64,000 nt of DNA from assembly GCA_043228905.1 (NCBI GenBank), contig JBHGNT010000015.1, forward strand, positions 13,454,001 to 13,518,000, given 5' to 3'. Source of the DNA: Azolla caroliniana (lineage: Eukaryota; Polypodiophyta). How positions within the stretch are numbered: the first letter of the stretch is position 1; each line of letters begins with the position of its first letter. A model generated the notes under the pieces. That model did no database searches. It saw only the letters and a list, made by a program, of their open reading frames with translations, and was not told where the DNA came from. Positions 30,411 to 40,890 of this stretch are shown in pieces. Position numbers and translations under genes: made by a program.

Positions 30411-31528
30411 TTGGCGATAGTCGATATTTCGTCTCCTTCATCGACGACTACACGAGGCACACGTGGATCTACCTCATTGAGAGGAAGAGCGAAGTCTTCG
30501 ACTATTTTCGGGACCTCAAAGGGTTTGTGGAAACAAAAACGGAAGTGCGTGAGCCGGAGAGCTACGTAGAAGTGGCTAAGGACGCGAATTGGCGCACCGC
30601 GATGTAGGAAGAGATGCACGCATTGGCGGAAAATGAGACCTAGGACCTGGTTGACGCACCGAAAGGTGTGAAGCCAATCGGATGTAGGTGGGTGTACAAG
30701 GTCAAGTACAACACCGACGGCTCAATCAACCGATACAAGGCCCGGTTAGTAGTTAAAGGCTACACGCAGAAACAAGGCATCGACTATGATGAGACGTTCG
30801 CGCTGGTCGCGAAGATGACGACCATCCGTGTTTTGCTCGCGGTAGTTGCGGCAAAGGGGTGGCACTTACATCAGATGGATGTAAAGAATGCGTTCCTTCA
30901 GGGTGAGCTTGAGGAATAGGTGTACATGGTACAACCTCCCGGATTTCACTCCGGAACAAACACATCGGTAGTGTGCCGATTGAAGAAGTCCCTTTATGGA
31001 CTGAAGCAAGCCCCGCGTGCCTAGAACGCGAAGATCACGCAGCAACTGCGTCGGATGGGATTTGCAACGTCAAAATCAGACTCTTCCATGTTCATCCGGA
31101 AAGGTCGACTCGGTCCGGTCAGTATTTTACTATATGTTGATGACTTGGTCATCACCGGCGCCAACCTAGGTGAAATCGACCGCGTGAAGCTCCAACTTGC
31201 GGCATCATTCGACATGAAGGATCTGGGGGACCTTCATTACTTCCTTGGGATCGAAGTGATCTGCACCCCCGAAGGCATACTGATCAGCCAACGTCATTAC
31301 GCGTTGAATATGCTCTTCAAATTTGGGATGGCTGACTGTAAGTCCGTCTCGACTCCTCTGGATAGAACCGTCAAGCTTCGCCCCAATTCCGGAAAGGTAT
31401 GCGACCCGATGAGGTTCCGACAAATTGTCGGAAGCCTTATCTACTTGACAATCACCCGACCCGATCTCAGTTATCCAGTCGGGGTGATCAGTCAGTTCAT
31501 GGTGCGACCTACCGAGGAGCACCTTTAG
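30411..31528 (+). pseudogene. CopA2 integrase remnant joined to reverse transcriptase
   Basis: Integrase resumes (YFVSFIDDYTRHTWIYLIER) and is cut after FVETKTE, where it is joined to the RT entry segment (REPESYVEVAKD). Compared with CopA1, about 980 bases are missing (CopA1 1441 to 2427), including two catalytic acids. RT has [36 protein letters not shown] and catalytic LLYVDDLVI (about 31127). Stops at 30606, 30641, 30917, 31022 and 31526 correspond, except 30606, to CAG or TGG codons in CopA1. Confidence 0.9.
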
Positions 31529-32623
31529 TGTGCGCAATGCGTACTGCGGTACATAAGCGGCACTAAGGACCGAGGACTGCTATACCGGACCGGTACAGCC
31601 TCACAGTTGGTTAGCTACACCAATGTTGATTGGGTTGGCAACATCGCCGATCACCGATCCACGTCCGGATACGCGTTCTCTCTTGGGAGTGTTGCGATAG
31701 CGTGGAGCAGTAAGAAGCAGCCAACAGTTGCACTGTCGAGCACCGAAGTTGAGTACCGAGAAGTGGTTGTCGCGACATGCGAAGCCATATGGTTGAAGCA
31801 GCTATGTAAGGACCTGTAAGAGGAGGTATCCGATCTGACAACGATCTACTACGACAACCTCAGCAGCATCCAGCTCGCGAAGAACCCCGTTTTCCACGCA
31901 CGGACCAAGCACATTGAGGTGCACTACCATTTTGTCCGTGAGCGTGTCCTTTCTGGTGAAGTTGAACTTCATTATGCTCCGATGGATCGGCAAACTGCCA
32001 ACATCTTCACCAAGCCCCTTGGTCTGGACAAGTTGCGGCAATTCTCGGGTGCGCTTGGGTTGCATCACCTAGACGTGCCAAACTTGAGGGGGAGAACAGT
32101 CTCAAAAGACCGAGCAAGGGAGCAGGAAGGGAGCGGAAGAGGCCACGAGAACGAGTCGGATGACGAATTCGACTTCGGATCGGCTGAAGAAGCCGAGGGC
32201 GGATCTGCGGAAGAGTCCAAAAGCGGACATAAGGGGAGTAGCCGAAAGAAAGCACTGAAGCCAACCAAGCATGGGGGAGATGATGCCGTCAAGGGCGAGA
32301 AGACCGAAGACGAGTTGGAGACAGCTAACTCGGACGAGAGCGAAAACCGATCGGAGGTAGCCGAGTCAGTTCAGATGTTTGATTCGGATACACTGAATCA
32401 ACCGAGGGCCAAGTGGAAAGGAAGGCATCAGGGGAAGCACCAACACCGCAACAGGAAGGGAGTTGTGAAGGGCCGTGGGAGCAGACAAGCCGACCAAAAG
32501 GGTCGAAGCGCGCGGAGTCGAACAGGCCGAGGAGCGCGAGCGAGTCGTGGAGCCAGGAGGAACCGGAGCAGTGATCAGGAAGATCCCGAAGAGCCTCAAG
32601 TTGAGCTTGAGGGGGAGTGTTGA
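31529..32623 (+). pseudogene. CopA2 RNase H and intact 230-residue C-terminal tail
   Basis: RNase H shows SYTNVDWVGNIADHRSTSGY, ALSSTEVEY, then a TAA at 31817-31819 (CAA in CopA1), [15 protein letters not shown] and [11 protein letters not shown]. From 31919 the frame is open to 32623. After NIFTKPLG it continues as an acidic stretch (ESDDEFDFGSAEEAEGGSAE), a mixed stretch (TEDELETANSDESENRSEV), and an Arg-rich stretch (RSARSRTGRGARASRGARRN), ending PQVELEGEC. The last codons overlap the polypurine tract, and the stop TGA lies in the first six bases of the 3' LTR. The tail matches no domain I recognise. Confidence 0.88.
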
Positions 32624-33032
32624 GAGACAAGCTCAACATTGGCCGGATCGGCTGAGCAAGCCGACGACCGGATCGGTTGGAAACCGGTACGCAAACCAGT
32701 GCATAGGAAGGCCGTATCGGTGCGTAAACTGAAAGGCCGTTAGAGAGATATTCCTCGTAGGGAATAGTTTTGGGAGTAAGAGTCGAGGCTCATTTATGAA
32801 CAGTCAAGTATTGTCAGTACTTGTGTCAGCCCATTGTCAGGGCTTGTATAAAAGGTGCTCACTGAGCACGATGTATGTACAGAGTGTTAGTTTTTTGAAT
32901 TGTTTTTTCCTGGTGTTTTACTCTCTCTCTCTGTGTCTCTCACGTGCGTACAGTGCAAACCCAAGCTTTCTATTAAACCTGCGTTTTCTGTTGTTCGATT
33001 TCCTATATTGCTTCCACACGCCATTCTTTTCA
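32618..33032 (+). repeat. CopA2 3' LTR
   Basis: Starts TGTTGAG after GAGGGGGAG and ends ATTCTTTTCA, directly before the duplicated CCTTA. It is close to the 5' LTR at 24681-25113, with scattered substitutions and small indels. Confidence 0.95.
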
Positions 33033-33745
33033 CCTTACAACCGCTAAGATCTCGCTACCATTACATAAGTTGTTACCACTCATGCCGCGCTTTCAGGATA
33101 CCTTGGCTAAGCTCACGGCTAACGACAAATCGGTCGTACCCCCGGTTAACCTGACGGAGCCAGGGACATGCCCACCCCTCATGGATTCCTAGAATCCAGC
33201 CGTGAAAATCATGCTTAAAGGACGCGACCTTCATGGGTGCATAATCGACGACGGCTCCGGTGTGAACGTCATCAGCGAGGCCACATGTCACACCTTCGGC
33301 ATAAACCAATGGGAGCCTTGCCCCTTTTTGGCTTCGGATGGCCGATACACGATTGGTTCGCCCCATCGGATTAATCTGCCACCTCAACTTTACTCTAGGA
33401 GGCCACATGTTCACTATCTCGGTCGTTGTATTACGACTCGAAGCACAGGGCGCCTACCCAATGTTACTTGGCAGACCATGGTTGCGCACAGCAAATATCA
33501 AACAGCATTGGCAGCGCAACATGATCTCGTTTCGTTGAGGAAAGACCAAGGTCCGGATCATAACCAAAGAACGCATAACCACGCCCCACAACACCTCGCC
33601 GTTATACGCGGAAGGGGTGCACATGCTCGACGGGTTAGCTGATGACGAGGTGGATGACTTCCTAGAAGACCATCCCACTATCATACCCCTCTTCGAAATC
33701 GACGCGATATCGGCCGTCGGCACACCTCTAGAAGAGGAGGTCACG
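33033..33745 (+). pseudogene. GypE protease region
   Basis: The frame continues from GypE gag through the CopA2 site. The retropepsin-like core is CIIDDGSGVNVISEATCHTFGI near 33240, with D-D-G where D-S/T-G or D-G-G is usual. The flap-side motif YPMLLGRPWLRTANI follows near 33455-33500 after a frame change. A TAG at about 33190 and others break it. The protease would cleave the element polyprotein. Confidence 0.8.
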
Positions 33746-35290
33746 GAGAATACAACTCCCTAGGATGAGCCAGATCCCACCACCATCGTAGAATTACGAC
33801 ACGCTCGGGATGCTTTTGAACGGGAACTCACCATCTACCAACGAGTGAAGGCATCAATGCTCGAAACACTGAACCTCCGTTCAGACGAGAACCCTTGCAC
33901 CCTACAGATTGCTAATAACGTACTAGCCGGTGAATGAGCATCCCTCATACGCTTACTCACCGATTACCAGGATGTATTCGCATGGTCTTACATGGATATT
34001 CAATATTACCAACACCAAATCCATCTTCTCCTTGACGCTTAGCCGGTTCAGCAAAGACGCTACCGGATGAACCCCAATTATGCGGCTAAGGTCAAGGAAG
34101 AAATAGACAAGCTCCTCCGAGTCGGGTTCATATGACCTGTAAAACACGCCACATGGTTAAGCCCAATCGTAGTCATCCCCAAGAAAAACGGGAAAATCCG
34201 AGTCTGCGTCGACTACCGCAAGCTTAATACTGCAACGGTCACGGATGGATTCCCTCTCCCATTCACGGATAGCGTTCTCGACACAGGTCACGAATGCTAC
34301 AGCTTTCTAGACGGGTTTAGTGGCTACAACCAAATCAAAATGCACCTGGATGATCAGGAGAAAACAACATTTGTCACGGAATGGGGTGTTTTCGTGGCAG
34401 AAGTAATGATGTTCGGTTTGAAAATGGCGTCTGCCACGTTCCAGAGCATCATCACCGAAATTTTTAACGAATATATCTCGACGTTCATGCAAGTCTTTCT
34501 CGACGAATTCGCCGTGTATGGCCAGCGACTGGAACACATATGTCTTTGTCTTGGTCGATGTCACCAGGCTCGGTTAAGTTTAAACCCAGCAAAATGCGCG
34601 TTCTTGGTCACAAGCGGCAACCTACTCGGGCACATCGTCAGTAAAGAAGGTATCGCCATGGACCCGGATAAAGTACAAGCCATCCTAAACGCCCCCGCAC
34701 CCTTGAACGCAAAGGCCCTCAGCCGATTTCTGGGACAAATCAGATGGCACAGCCGGATGATACGCCACCTGGCCGGTTTCGCGACACCACTACACGCGGC
34801 GGTGCATCGACTTCCCTTTTAATGGACTTCAATCGAGGACGAGGCTTACCAAGCTTTGAAGTTAATGCTCTCGCATGCCCCAGTTGTACAACCCCCGATA
34901 TGGTCGGAACCTTTTCACGTCTTCGTGGACGCATCAGATATCGCCATCGGGAGCGCACTCATGCAATGCACGCCCCCAAATTGGTATCGGCAAGTGTATT
35001 ATGCTAGCCGACGTCTCTCGGCCGTGGAAAAGAACTATTGAACCACCGATCAAGAGGCCCTCGGTATGATCTACAACATCAGTAAATTTCGGCACTACCT
35101 CTTAGGCCGAAAATTCACATTTCATGTCGATCACTCGGCCTTCCTTTACCTGGTCAATAAACAAGCCCTGACAGGTCGACTGGCTTGATGGATGCTCCTG
35201 TTACAAGAGTTTGATTTTCATATACATCATTGACCCGAAGTCCAACACGTCATCGTTGACTACCTAAGTCGCCTCGAGTCAGGGGACCCT
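33746..35290 (+). pseudogene. GypE reverse transcriptase and RNase H
   Basis: Motifs in order: DVFAWSYMDI, QQRRYRMNPNYAAKVKEEID, SPIVVIPKKNGKIRVCVDYRKLN, FPLPFTDSVLD, YSFLDGFSGYNQIKMH, MFGLKMASATFQ, and FLDEFAVYG (gac gaa at 34501-34506), where the second catalytic Asp of the FLDDF motif is Glu. Then NPAKCAFLVTSGNLLGHIVSKEGI. RNase H: FHVFVDASDIAIGSALMQ, YYASRRLSAVEKNY, TTDQEALGMIYNISKFRHYLLG. Stops near 34039, 34135, 34820, 35040 and 35187. The RT is of the non-chromoviral (Athila/Tat-like) plant type; lineage is my inference. Confidence 0.88.
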
Positions 35291-36697
35291 GCCGAGTCCA
35301 CGTATGACGATTTACCCGATGTCGACCTATTTAATCTCAGAACGCTGCCATACAACAAAGAAGATGAATGGATCACGGAGATGACCCATTTCCTTAGTAC
35401 TGGCCAGCCTCCCGACCACATGCCCCTCGATGCACGGAAATGACTCGCAGTACGAAACCGAAACTTTTGTCTCGTTTCCAACACCCTCTACCACAAAGGC
35501 TCGGACGGAATATGGCGCGAGCAATTCGACAATTCGAGAAGAAGGCCATCCTCCAAGAGGCCCACCTAGGAATCGTTGGTGGACACTACGTCGGAGAGTC
35601 CACGGCAAGGAAAGTATGGTAGAGTGGGTTATGGTGGCCTACAACGAAAAAGGATGCCCACGAGTTCTGTCGGCAGTGCGACTTGTGCCAACGATTGGGA
35701 CAACCGATGGAACAAGCTCGAATGCCACACCAACCCATTCTTCCATTGGAACCATTTCAAAAATGGGGGTTAGATTTTGAGGGACCCTTCAAACCAGCCG
35801 CGGCCCGAACCGGTAATAAGTATATCATCGTGGCCACGGACTACTGCGCAAAATGGGTCGAGGCAAAGGCTTTACGAGACAACACGACAACATCCACGAC
35901 CAAATTCATGTATGAACATCTTCTGGTGCTGTTATGGATGCCCAATTGAGCTCGTTAGTGACCAAGGTGGGCACTTTATAAACCATATAATATGCGAGCT
36001 TACGACACACTACACGGTTGTACATAAGAAAAGTACACCATACTACCCGCAGACAAACGGATTGGCAGAATTGACTAACAAAATTCTCCAAACAATCCTG
36101 AAGAAGATCGTCAACGAGAACCGCACCGATTGGGATGACAAGCTCTAGAGTGCACTATGGGCTTATCGCACTACATTCAAAACGAGCATTCAATCCACCC
36201 CCTTTCGGATGGCTTTTGGTCTCGAAGTCGTTATGCCCATCGAGTTCCAAGTTCCGAGTCTCCGAGTTCAAGTTAAAGCAAGGCTCCCCGAGGCCCAATC
36301 CGAACAATTTAGGTTGGAACAACTCCTTGAACTTGGCAAGGACCGAGTAGCGAGCATGGCCCAACTTGAACAGCGCCAACGACAACAGAAAGCCTTTGTG
36401 GACCGACATCGGAAAGGATTGGAACAAGAACTGACCATCGGCAAACCGGTCCTCGTTTTCCAGACATGACTCGGTGCCATGCCAGGGAAGTTACGATTTC
36501 GATGGACTGGCCCCTTCTGGATTATTGACGAGTTTAACGGCACGTTCCAACTCAGCACCCTTGCTGGGGAAATTGTCAAAAGCTGGGTGAATGGATTCCG
36601 ACTGCGACCGTACCAGGGGAATACCCCAACCAACCCTTTCGCCGAGTCTCACAGCACGGACAATGCCACGAAGGAGGCCACGTGTCCCCCTCAGTAA
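35291..36697 (+). pseudogene. GypE integrase
   Basis: The zinc-binding N-terminus is AHLGIVGGHYVGESTARKVW then [14 protein letters not shown]. Core: [20 protein letters not shown] (first Asp), [31 protein letters not shown] (second Asp) and YYPQTNGLAELTNK (Glu kept). The C-terminus includes WAYRTTFKTSIQSTPF, GKLRFRWTGPFWIIDEFNG (GPF/Y motif) and TLAGEIVKSWVNGFRLRPYQG, with no chromodomain after it. Frame changes near 35500, 35620 and 35940, and stops near 36147 and 36467, disable it. The frame ends at 36697. Confidence 0.88.
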
Positions 36698-36699
36698 GA

Positions 36700-37227
36700 A
36701 CCCACCAACATTCCAAAGCGTACATTAGGTAGGATTAGGCATAGTTTTAGCAATTAGTTAGTTCCACCTAAACCACCTACCACATCACCCAAATCGCATC
36801 ATGTTTAGAGGCACACACTAGTCACTTTCACATTCACTTAAGTATTTAAAGGTACATGCATAGCATCCAAGGCACAACACTAACTCCCTAGGACACGTGG
36901 CCATAATATCCTATTATGGCATCCACGACCAAGAATCTCCAGGCTCCTCTTCATGCACAAAACCCTAGGCGTTCGCTAAAAAACAATTACCCCAAGCACA
37001 CCCCACACACAGACGCTTTCTTGCACACCCAGCCTTCATCGCTCCCACGCTCTCAAGCCTCCTCTCGCTCTCAGCGCTTTCATCGCTCCCACCGCTCTTG
37101 CTCACAAGCCCTCTCTTGTCCTCGGAGCCCCTCTGCCGCACCACAACCATCTCCTTCCCTCACTCTATCTTGGCCTGGTCTCATCCTCCTTCCCCAATCA
37201 TCCACACAGCAGAACCCCGAGTCCATT
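36700..37227. other. GypE pol-ORF3 spacer
   Basis: Between the integrase stop (36697) and ORF3. It has no clear domain. A short open frame from 36916 (MASTTKNLQAPLHAQNPRR...) is rich in Ser, Pro, His and Arg and runs into the ORF3 start region. It could be a leader of ORF3 or low-complexity noncoding DNA. Confidence 0.45.
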
Positions 37228-39935
37228 ATGCCTCTTGCAGCTTCACAGGAAACCCGCTTCTGGCTTCAGGAATGAGGATTTGGGTGGTTATTTAAAGGTG
37301 ATCGATGCCCCTACACACCCTGATGCCCAAGCAGTTGCACGCCAAATCCACTCGGACACAGTCACCAACAATATGATTCGTGCTGCCTTGGACCTGAAGC
37401 GAGGAGGTGATCATGAAATAGAGATTCCCCCTTCCATGACCCTGAAGGAATACTTTGGTGCATATTCCATATCTGGTAAGGCCTATCGCACCTACGGTGG
37501 ATCCAACAAGGCATTCGGAGAAATCGCTCCCATCCTGATGGAGTACGCGTTCGTGCATACCAACCCTACAAGTATGCCACAGAACAAAGTGGTGATCATT
37601 ATCAGTGCATACGAGGGAAACAAAATCGATTGGGGAATCATCGTAGGTGAAGGAGTCTGTGCGGTGCTCAAATCCTTCCAAACCGGTAAGCGTTTGTTGC
37701 TTGTGATCAATCACTTCCTCACAGTCCTCTACCCACCTCCTTCGGTTTCCCCTCGTCGCATCCTGACCTCTCCACCACCACCAAGGAAACAACGGGAGAA
37801 GATTTTGGCGATAACCCAGGAAGAATGGGAAGACCCCTCGCCTTCTCCACCTCCCTCGGGCGTTCGGAACCCCACTTCAGCCTCGGCACCACCCCCACCA
37901 AAAACACAGAAACAACGGGTGGTAATAGCAATGGGATGAGGCCGACCAGCCCATACCCGAGAATGTCACCATACGCCAGAAACCACCAAGGACATCAATG
38001 ACCTCTCCACAACCGAGCCCACATCCCATATGAGTTAATGGATTTCCTCGCGCGCACCCAAGTAGTTGTCGCCGCTCGTATGGCCGAGGAGCACACCGAA
38101 ACAAAGATGATCCAACGCACTCTAATGGGAGAAATCGAACCTCACGAAGATCGAGCCTTACAGAAGATAGGACGGAAGAAGCAAGTACAGAATGCTTTGC
38201 TCCTCATGGAACTACCAGATCTGAACAAGGCCTTAGTCGAGGCATATCGCAATCTGCACCACACTACTCGGGCAACTAAGGACATGGCCCGATGTATCAA
38301 AATGGTGCATTAACAAGCCAAACGGGCTACCGAGCTATGGCAAGACACCAAGGAGAAACTGGCAACATTCAAGCAGCAACATCCCGAACAACCACCCTTA
38401 AGCCTCCCTGCGCCGAGTGACACTGTCTCACCAGCCACTCTTCCGAACCCGAGCCTGAGTGTTGAAGGTACCAACACACACAAAGACGACAACGGCCACC
38501 CCAAGGTAGCCACGGTCGAGGCCAACACAATGACGGACTCGGTACAAACAAGTGAGCCATCATCACGGGCAGATATCAACCCGCACCCCCAAACCAGCCA
38601 AGCCTCCATGCAAACGCCATCACCCCCGGTCGTCATGGAACCATCTACACAGACAGACAGGGAACCCTCTCCCCGAATCCAACAAGCGGCAACCCAGATA
38701 GGGCCTCCCCTTCGGGACTACCAGGAGGAGCTTAAGGCCCATATCGCTTTGGCCGAGTTGGCAGAACAAAACCACAACAACCTTCTTGGCCAACTACGGG
38801 AACAAGCCGTGAGCCGCGAAGCGGACCTCAAGTGACTGTTTGCCGAAAGGTCGGTTGCACTTGAAGAACGAGAACGAGAGGTGATGACCCTTCAGGTCTC
38901 TATCACTGAGGCCAAAGACCGTTTCATCAAAGAAGCCAAGCGGAATAGCCAACAAGAACAAGAGCTCTTCGAGGACAACCAAGAAGTACGACGTCGTCAA
39001 AGAGCCTTACAAGACATGGCCAACGAACATATGCAAAAATGGAGGATCTCGGAAGAGCAAAGGGCAAAAATTTCCGATGCGTATCACCAGTTGCAAACCG
39101 AGCACATCGCCTCCAGAGAACAACATTGGGATGCTTGGCGATAGGACATGGACGAAACTGTAGCTCAGCTCACCACATGCTATAAGTAGACAATCGCGCT
39201 CATCACTGAGAAAGCAAAGGATAATCAAGCTACTTTAGCACTCCTCGTCTGCAAAAGCCAAGCAGAAGCCAAGGCCACAAGGGAGGAAATGGAAGTTCAC
39301 CGCGCTAGCATCGGCATGGACGATACTAAAATCAAGATCCTAATCAACAAGTATCGCCAACAATTCACCACGAGGATCAAAGAAACGCTTGACCATGTCT
39401 GGCAGGAGTGGTCAGCCCAAGCCGCGGACCTACACATACTACGCGCGGATACCGAGAACCGACAGAAGGAGGGCCGAGGGTTTTACAAGATGGATGACAC
39501 CAGCATCCAGACCCTCCGCGAGGACTTAATGGAGGAATATCATGCCTTAGCAGCTTCCCACACCGCAGCCATCGAGCAACTCTTAGATGAATTCCACAAC
39601 GATCTACTGGTGTTTTGCTTAGAAGCCGAAGCGTACGAGGAGGAACGACTCACTACCGGGATTAACTGAGTTCCCACCACCACCGAGCAAGGACCCGAGT
39701 CAACCACCACGGCAGCTCGACCAGAGGAACCTGCCCCTACAGACCTCCACATCCCACCGGAGCCACAGACTATAACCCTGACCCTACCTGAACCGGTTCC
39801 AACAGAGGAGGCCGCACACATCAGCACAACCATCCCCGACTCGGCAACACAACCTCCATCACTGACCCCACCTACCGAGCAACCAGACCAACCCCACGCC
39901 CCCGAGGATATCCTCGGCATATTGGAAGAGGAATA
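37228..39935 (+). pseudogene. GypE ORF3: about 900-codon sense ORF between pol and 3' LTR, coiled-coil rich
   Basis: From MPLAASQETRFWLQ (37228) the coding trace moves into frame 2 at 37235-37939, with a globular-looking segment (YLKVIDAPTHPDAQAVARQI, MTLKEYFGAYSISGKAYRTY, YAFVHTNPTSMPQNKVVIII, YEGNKIDWGIIVGEG) and then a Pro-rich stretch. From 38038 to 39935 frame 1 is nearly continuous, broken by TAA 38311, TGA 38833, TAG 39142, a TAG near 39187 and TGA 39667. These look like mutated Gln or Arg codons. 38700-39660 is strongly Glu/Gln/Lys/Arg-rich and predicted by eye to form coiled coils. The end is Pro/Thr-rich. I do not recognise the protein. It could be an envelope-like or accessory ORF, but I see no signal peptide or membrane segment. 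Confidence 0.65.
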
Positions 39936-40052
39936 AAACCAACCTATAAGCCCTCGTAGGACCGGGCAATTTTTGTAATTTGTGTTGTTTTGCCAAATCC
40001 ATGGTGAGCCGTGGGTCCGACTGACAAAGTCTTGTCCCACGGGCGTGCCAGG

Positions 40053-40547
40053 TGTTGTCCATAGGCCAGAAAAATAAATATATTATGTAAACTTGCCGTT
40101 AAGTAGAAGAGTAGGTGAGGAAGGTAGAGTTTAGGAAAACGCCGAGTTTCGAGCCTCACAGTAAGTCGACGGCTCAGCTCTGTATGAAGAAAAAGTAGAT
40201 AAACCGAGGTCTACGTACCTCGGCAGGGGGGATACCTAGATCATTCAGAGCGAAAGTAATATCATAGGAGCAAGCTCTGTATGTACTATTTCCGGTTGAG
40301 GCCGAGTACTGTAATCACTATAAGCTTTATCATGGAATATAAGTTTCGTCTTTTCTAAACTTCTATCTATGTATTCTCCCCGTATTTGTAAATCGGGTTG
40401 CGTTCATACTTAACGGGTTGTAGCCCGTTTACGATCCTTGTTCTCCTCTCTTTTTCCCCGTGTAGAAGAAGCTTCCACGTAACACGATCCCTTGACACTG
40501 ATAGCCTGTAGGCTCATCGAAGGTGTTTTCCAAAGGAATGGATAACA
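40053..40547 (+). repeat. GypE 3' LTR (uninterrupted copy)
   Basis: TGTTGTCCATAGGCC through GGATAACA, followed by the target copy GATGC and resumed CopD RT. Because it lacks the GypF insert, it gives the exact pre-insertion sequence (TTTTCCCCGTGTAGAAG) for the GypF target site. Confidence 0.95.
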
Positions 40548-40890
40548 GATGCCACAAAGCCTTTCGGTTGCTCCATATAAATTTCCTCCTCAAGATCACC
40601 ATGGAGGAAAGCCGTTTTGACATCTAGCTGAATCAACTCCAGATTTTCGGTTGCTACTACGCCGAGCATGAATCGAAGGGTTGTCATCTTCACCATGGGC
40701 GAAAAGATTTCGTCGAAGTCGACACCGTGTTCTTGTCGAAAACCCTTTGCTACTAATCTGGCTTTGAGTTTTGGGTTGGCCGAATCGGACGTCTCCTTAA
40801 TTTGATAGACCCATTTGCACGGAAGAGCACGTCGATTTTTCGATAATTCGACCAGGTCCCAAGTCTTGTTTGCGTGAATGGAGTTCATTT
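40548..40890 (-). pseudogene. CopD reverse transcriptase, N-terminal part
   Basis: The minus strand reads MNSIHANKTWDLVELSKNRR, LPCKWVYQIKETSDSANPKL, KARLVAKGFRQEHGVDFDEI, QLDVKTAFLHGDLEEEIYME and QPKGFVAS, where GypE was inserted. These are consecutive RVT_2 motifs without stops. The rest of the RT is at 16455-16952. Confidence 0.92.

Larger units (their letters stand above)
24681..33032 (+). mobile_element. CopA2: Ty1/copia element inserted between GypE gag and pol
   Basis: Both LTRs are present (24681-25113; 32618-33032), with PBS TGGTATCAGAGC at 25114-25125 and a perfect target duplication CCTTA (24676-24680 and 33033-33037). It contains a nested CopA3 and has lost most of the integrase. 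Gag and the RNase H tail are the best-preserved parts. Its LTRs belong to a subfamily distinct from those of CopA1 and CopA3 over much of their middle, although the first 20 bases and the coding regions are close. Confidence 0.95.
16953..40547 (+). mobile_element. GypE: Ty3/gypsy element with an extra 3' ORF, carrying nested insertions
   Basis: LTRs of about 505 bp (16953-17361 plus 22831-22926) and 495 bp (40053-40547) start TGTTGTCCATAGG and end GGATAACA. The internal region has a likely PBS (TTTGGCACGCCCGG, from about 22930), gag, PR-RT-RH-INT without a chromodomain, and then a long extra ORF. Target copies are GATGA (16948-16952) and GATGC (40548-40552); the CopD frame shows GATGC was the original. 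GypF interrupts the 5' LTR and CopA2 interrupts the region between gag and PR. Confidence 0.92.
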
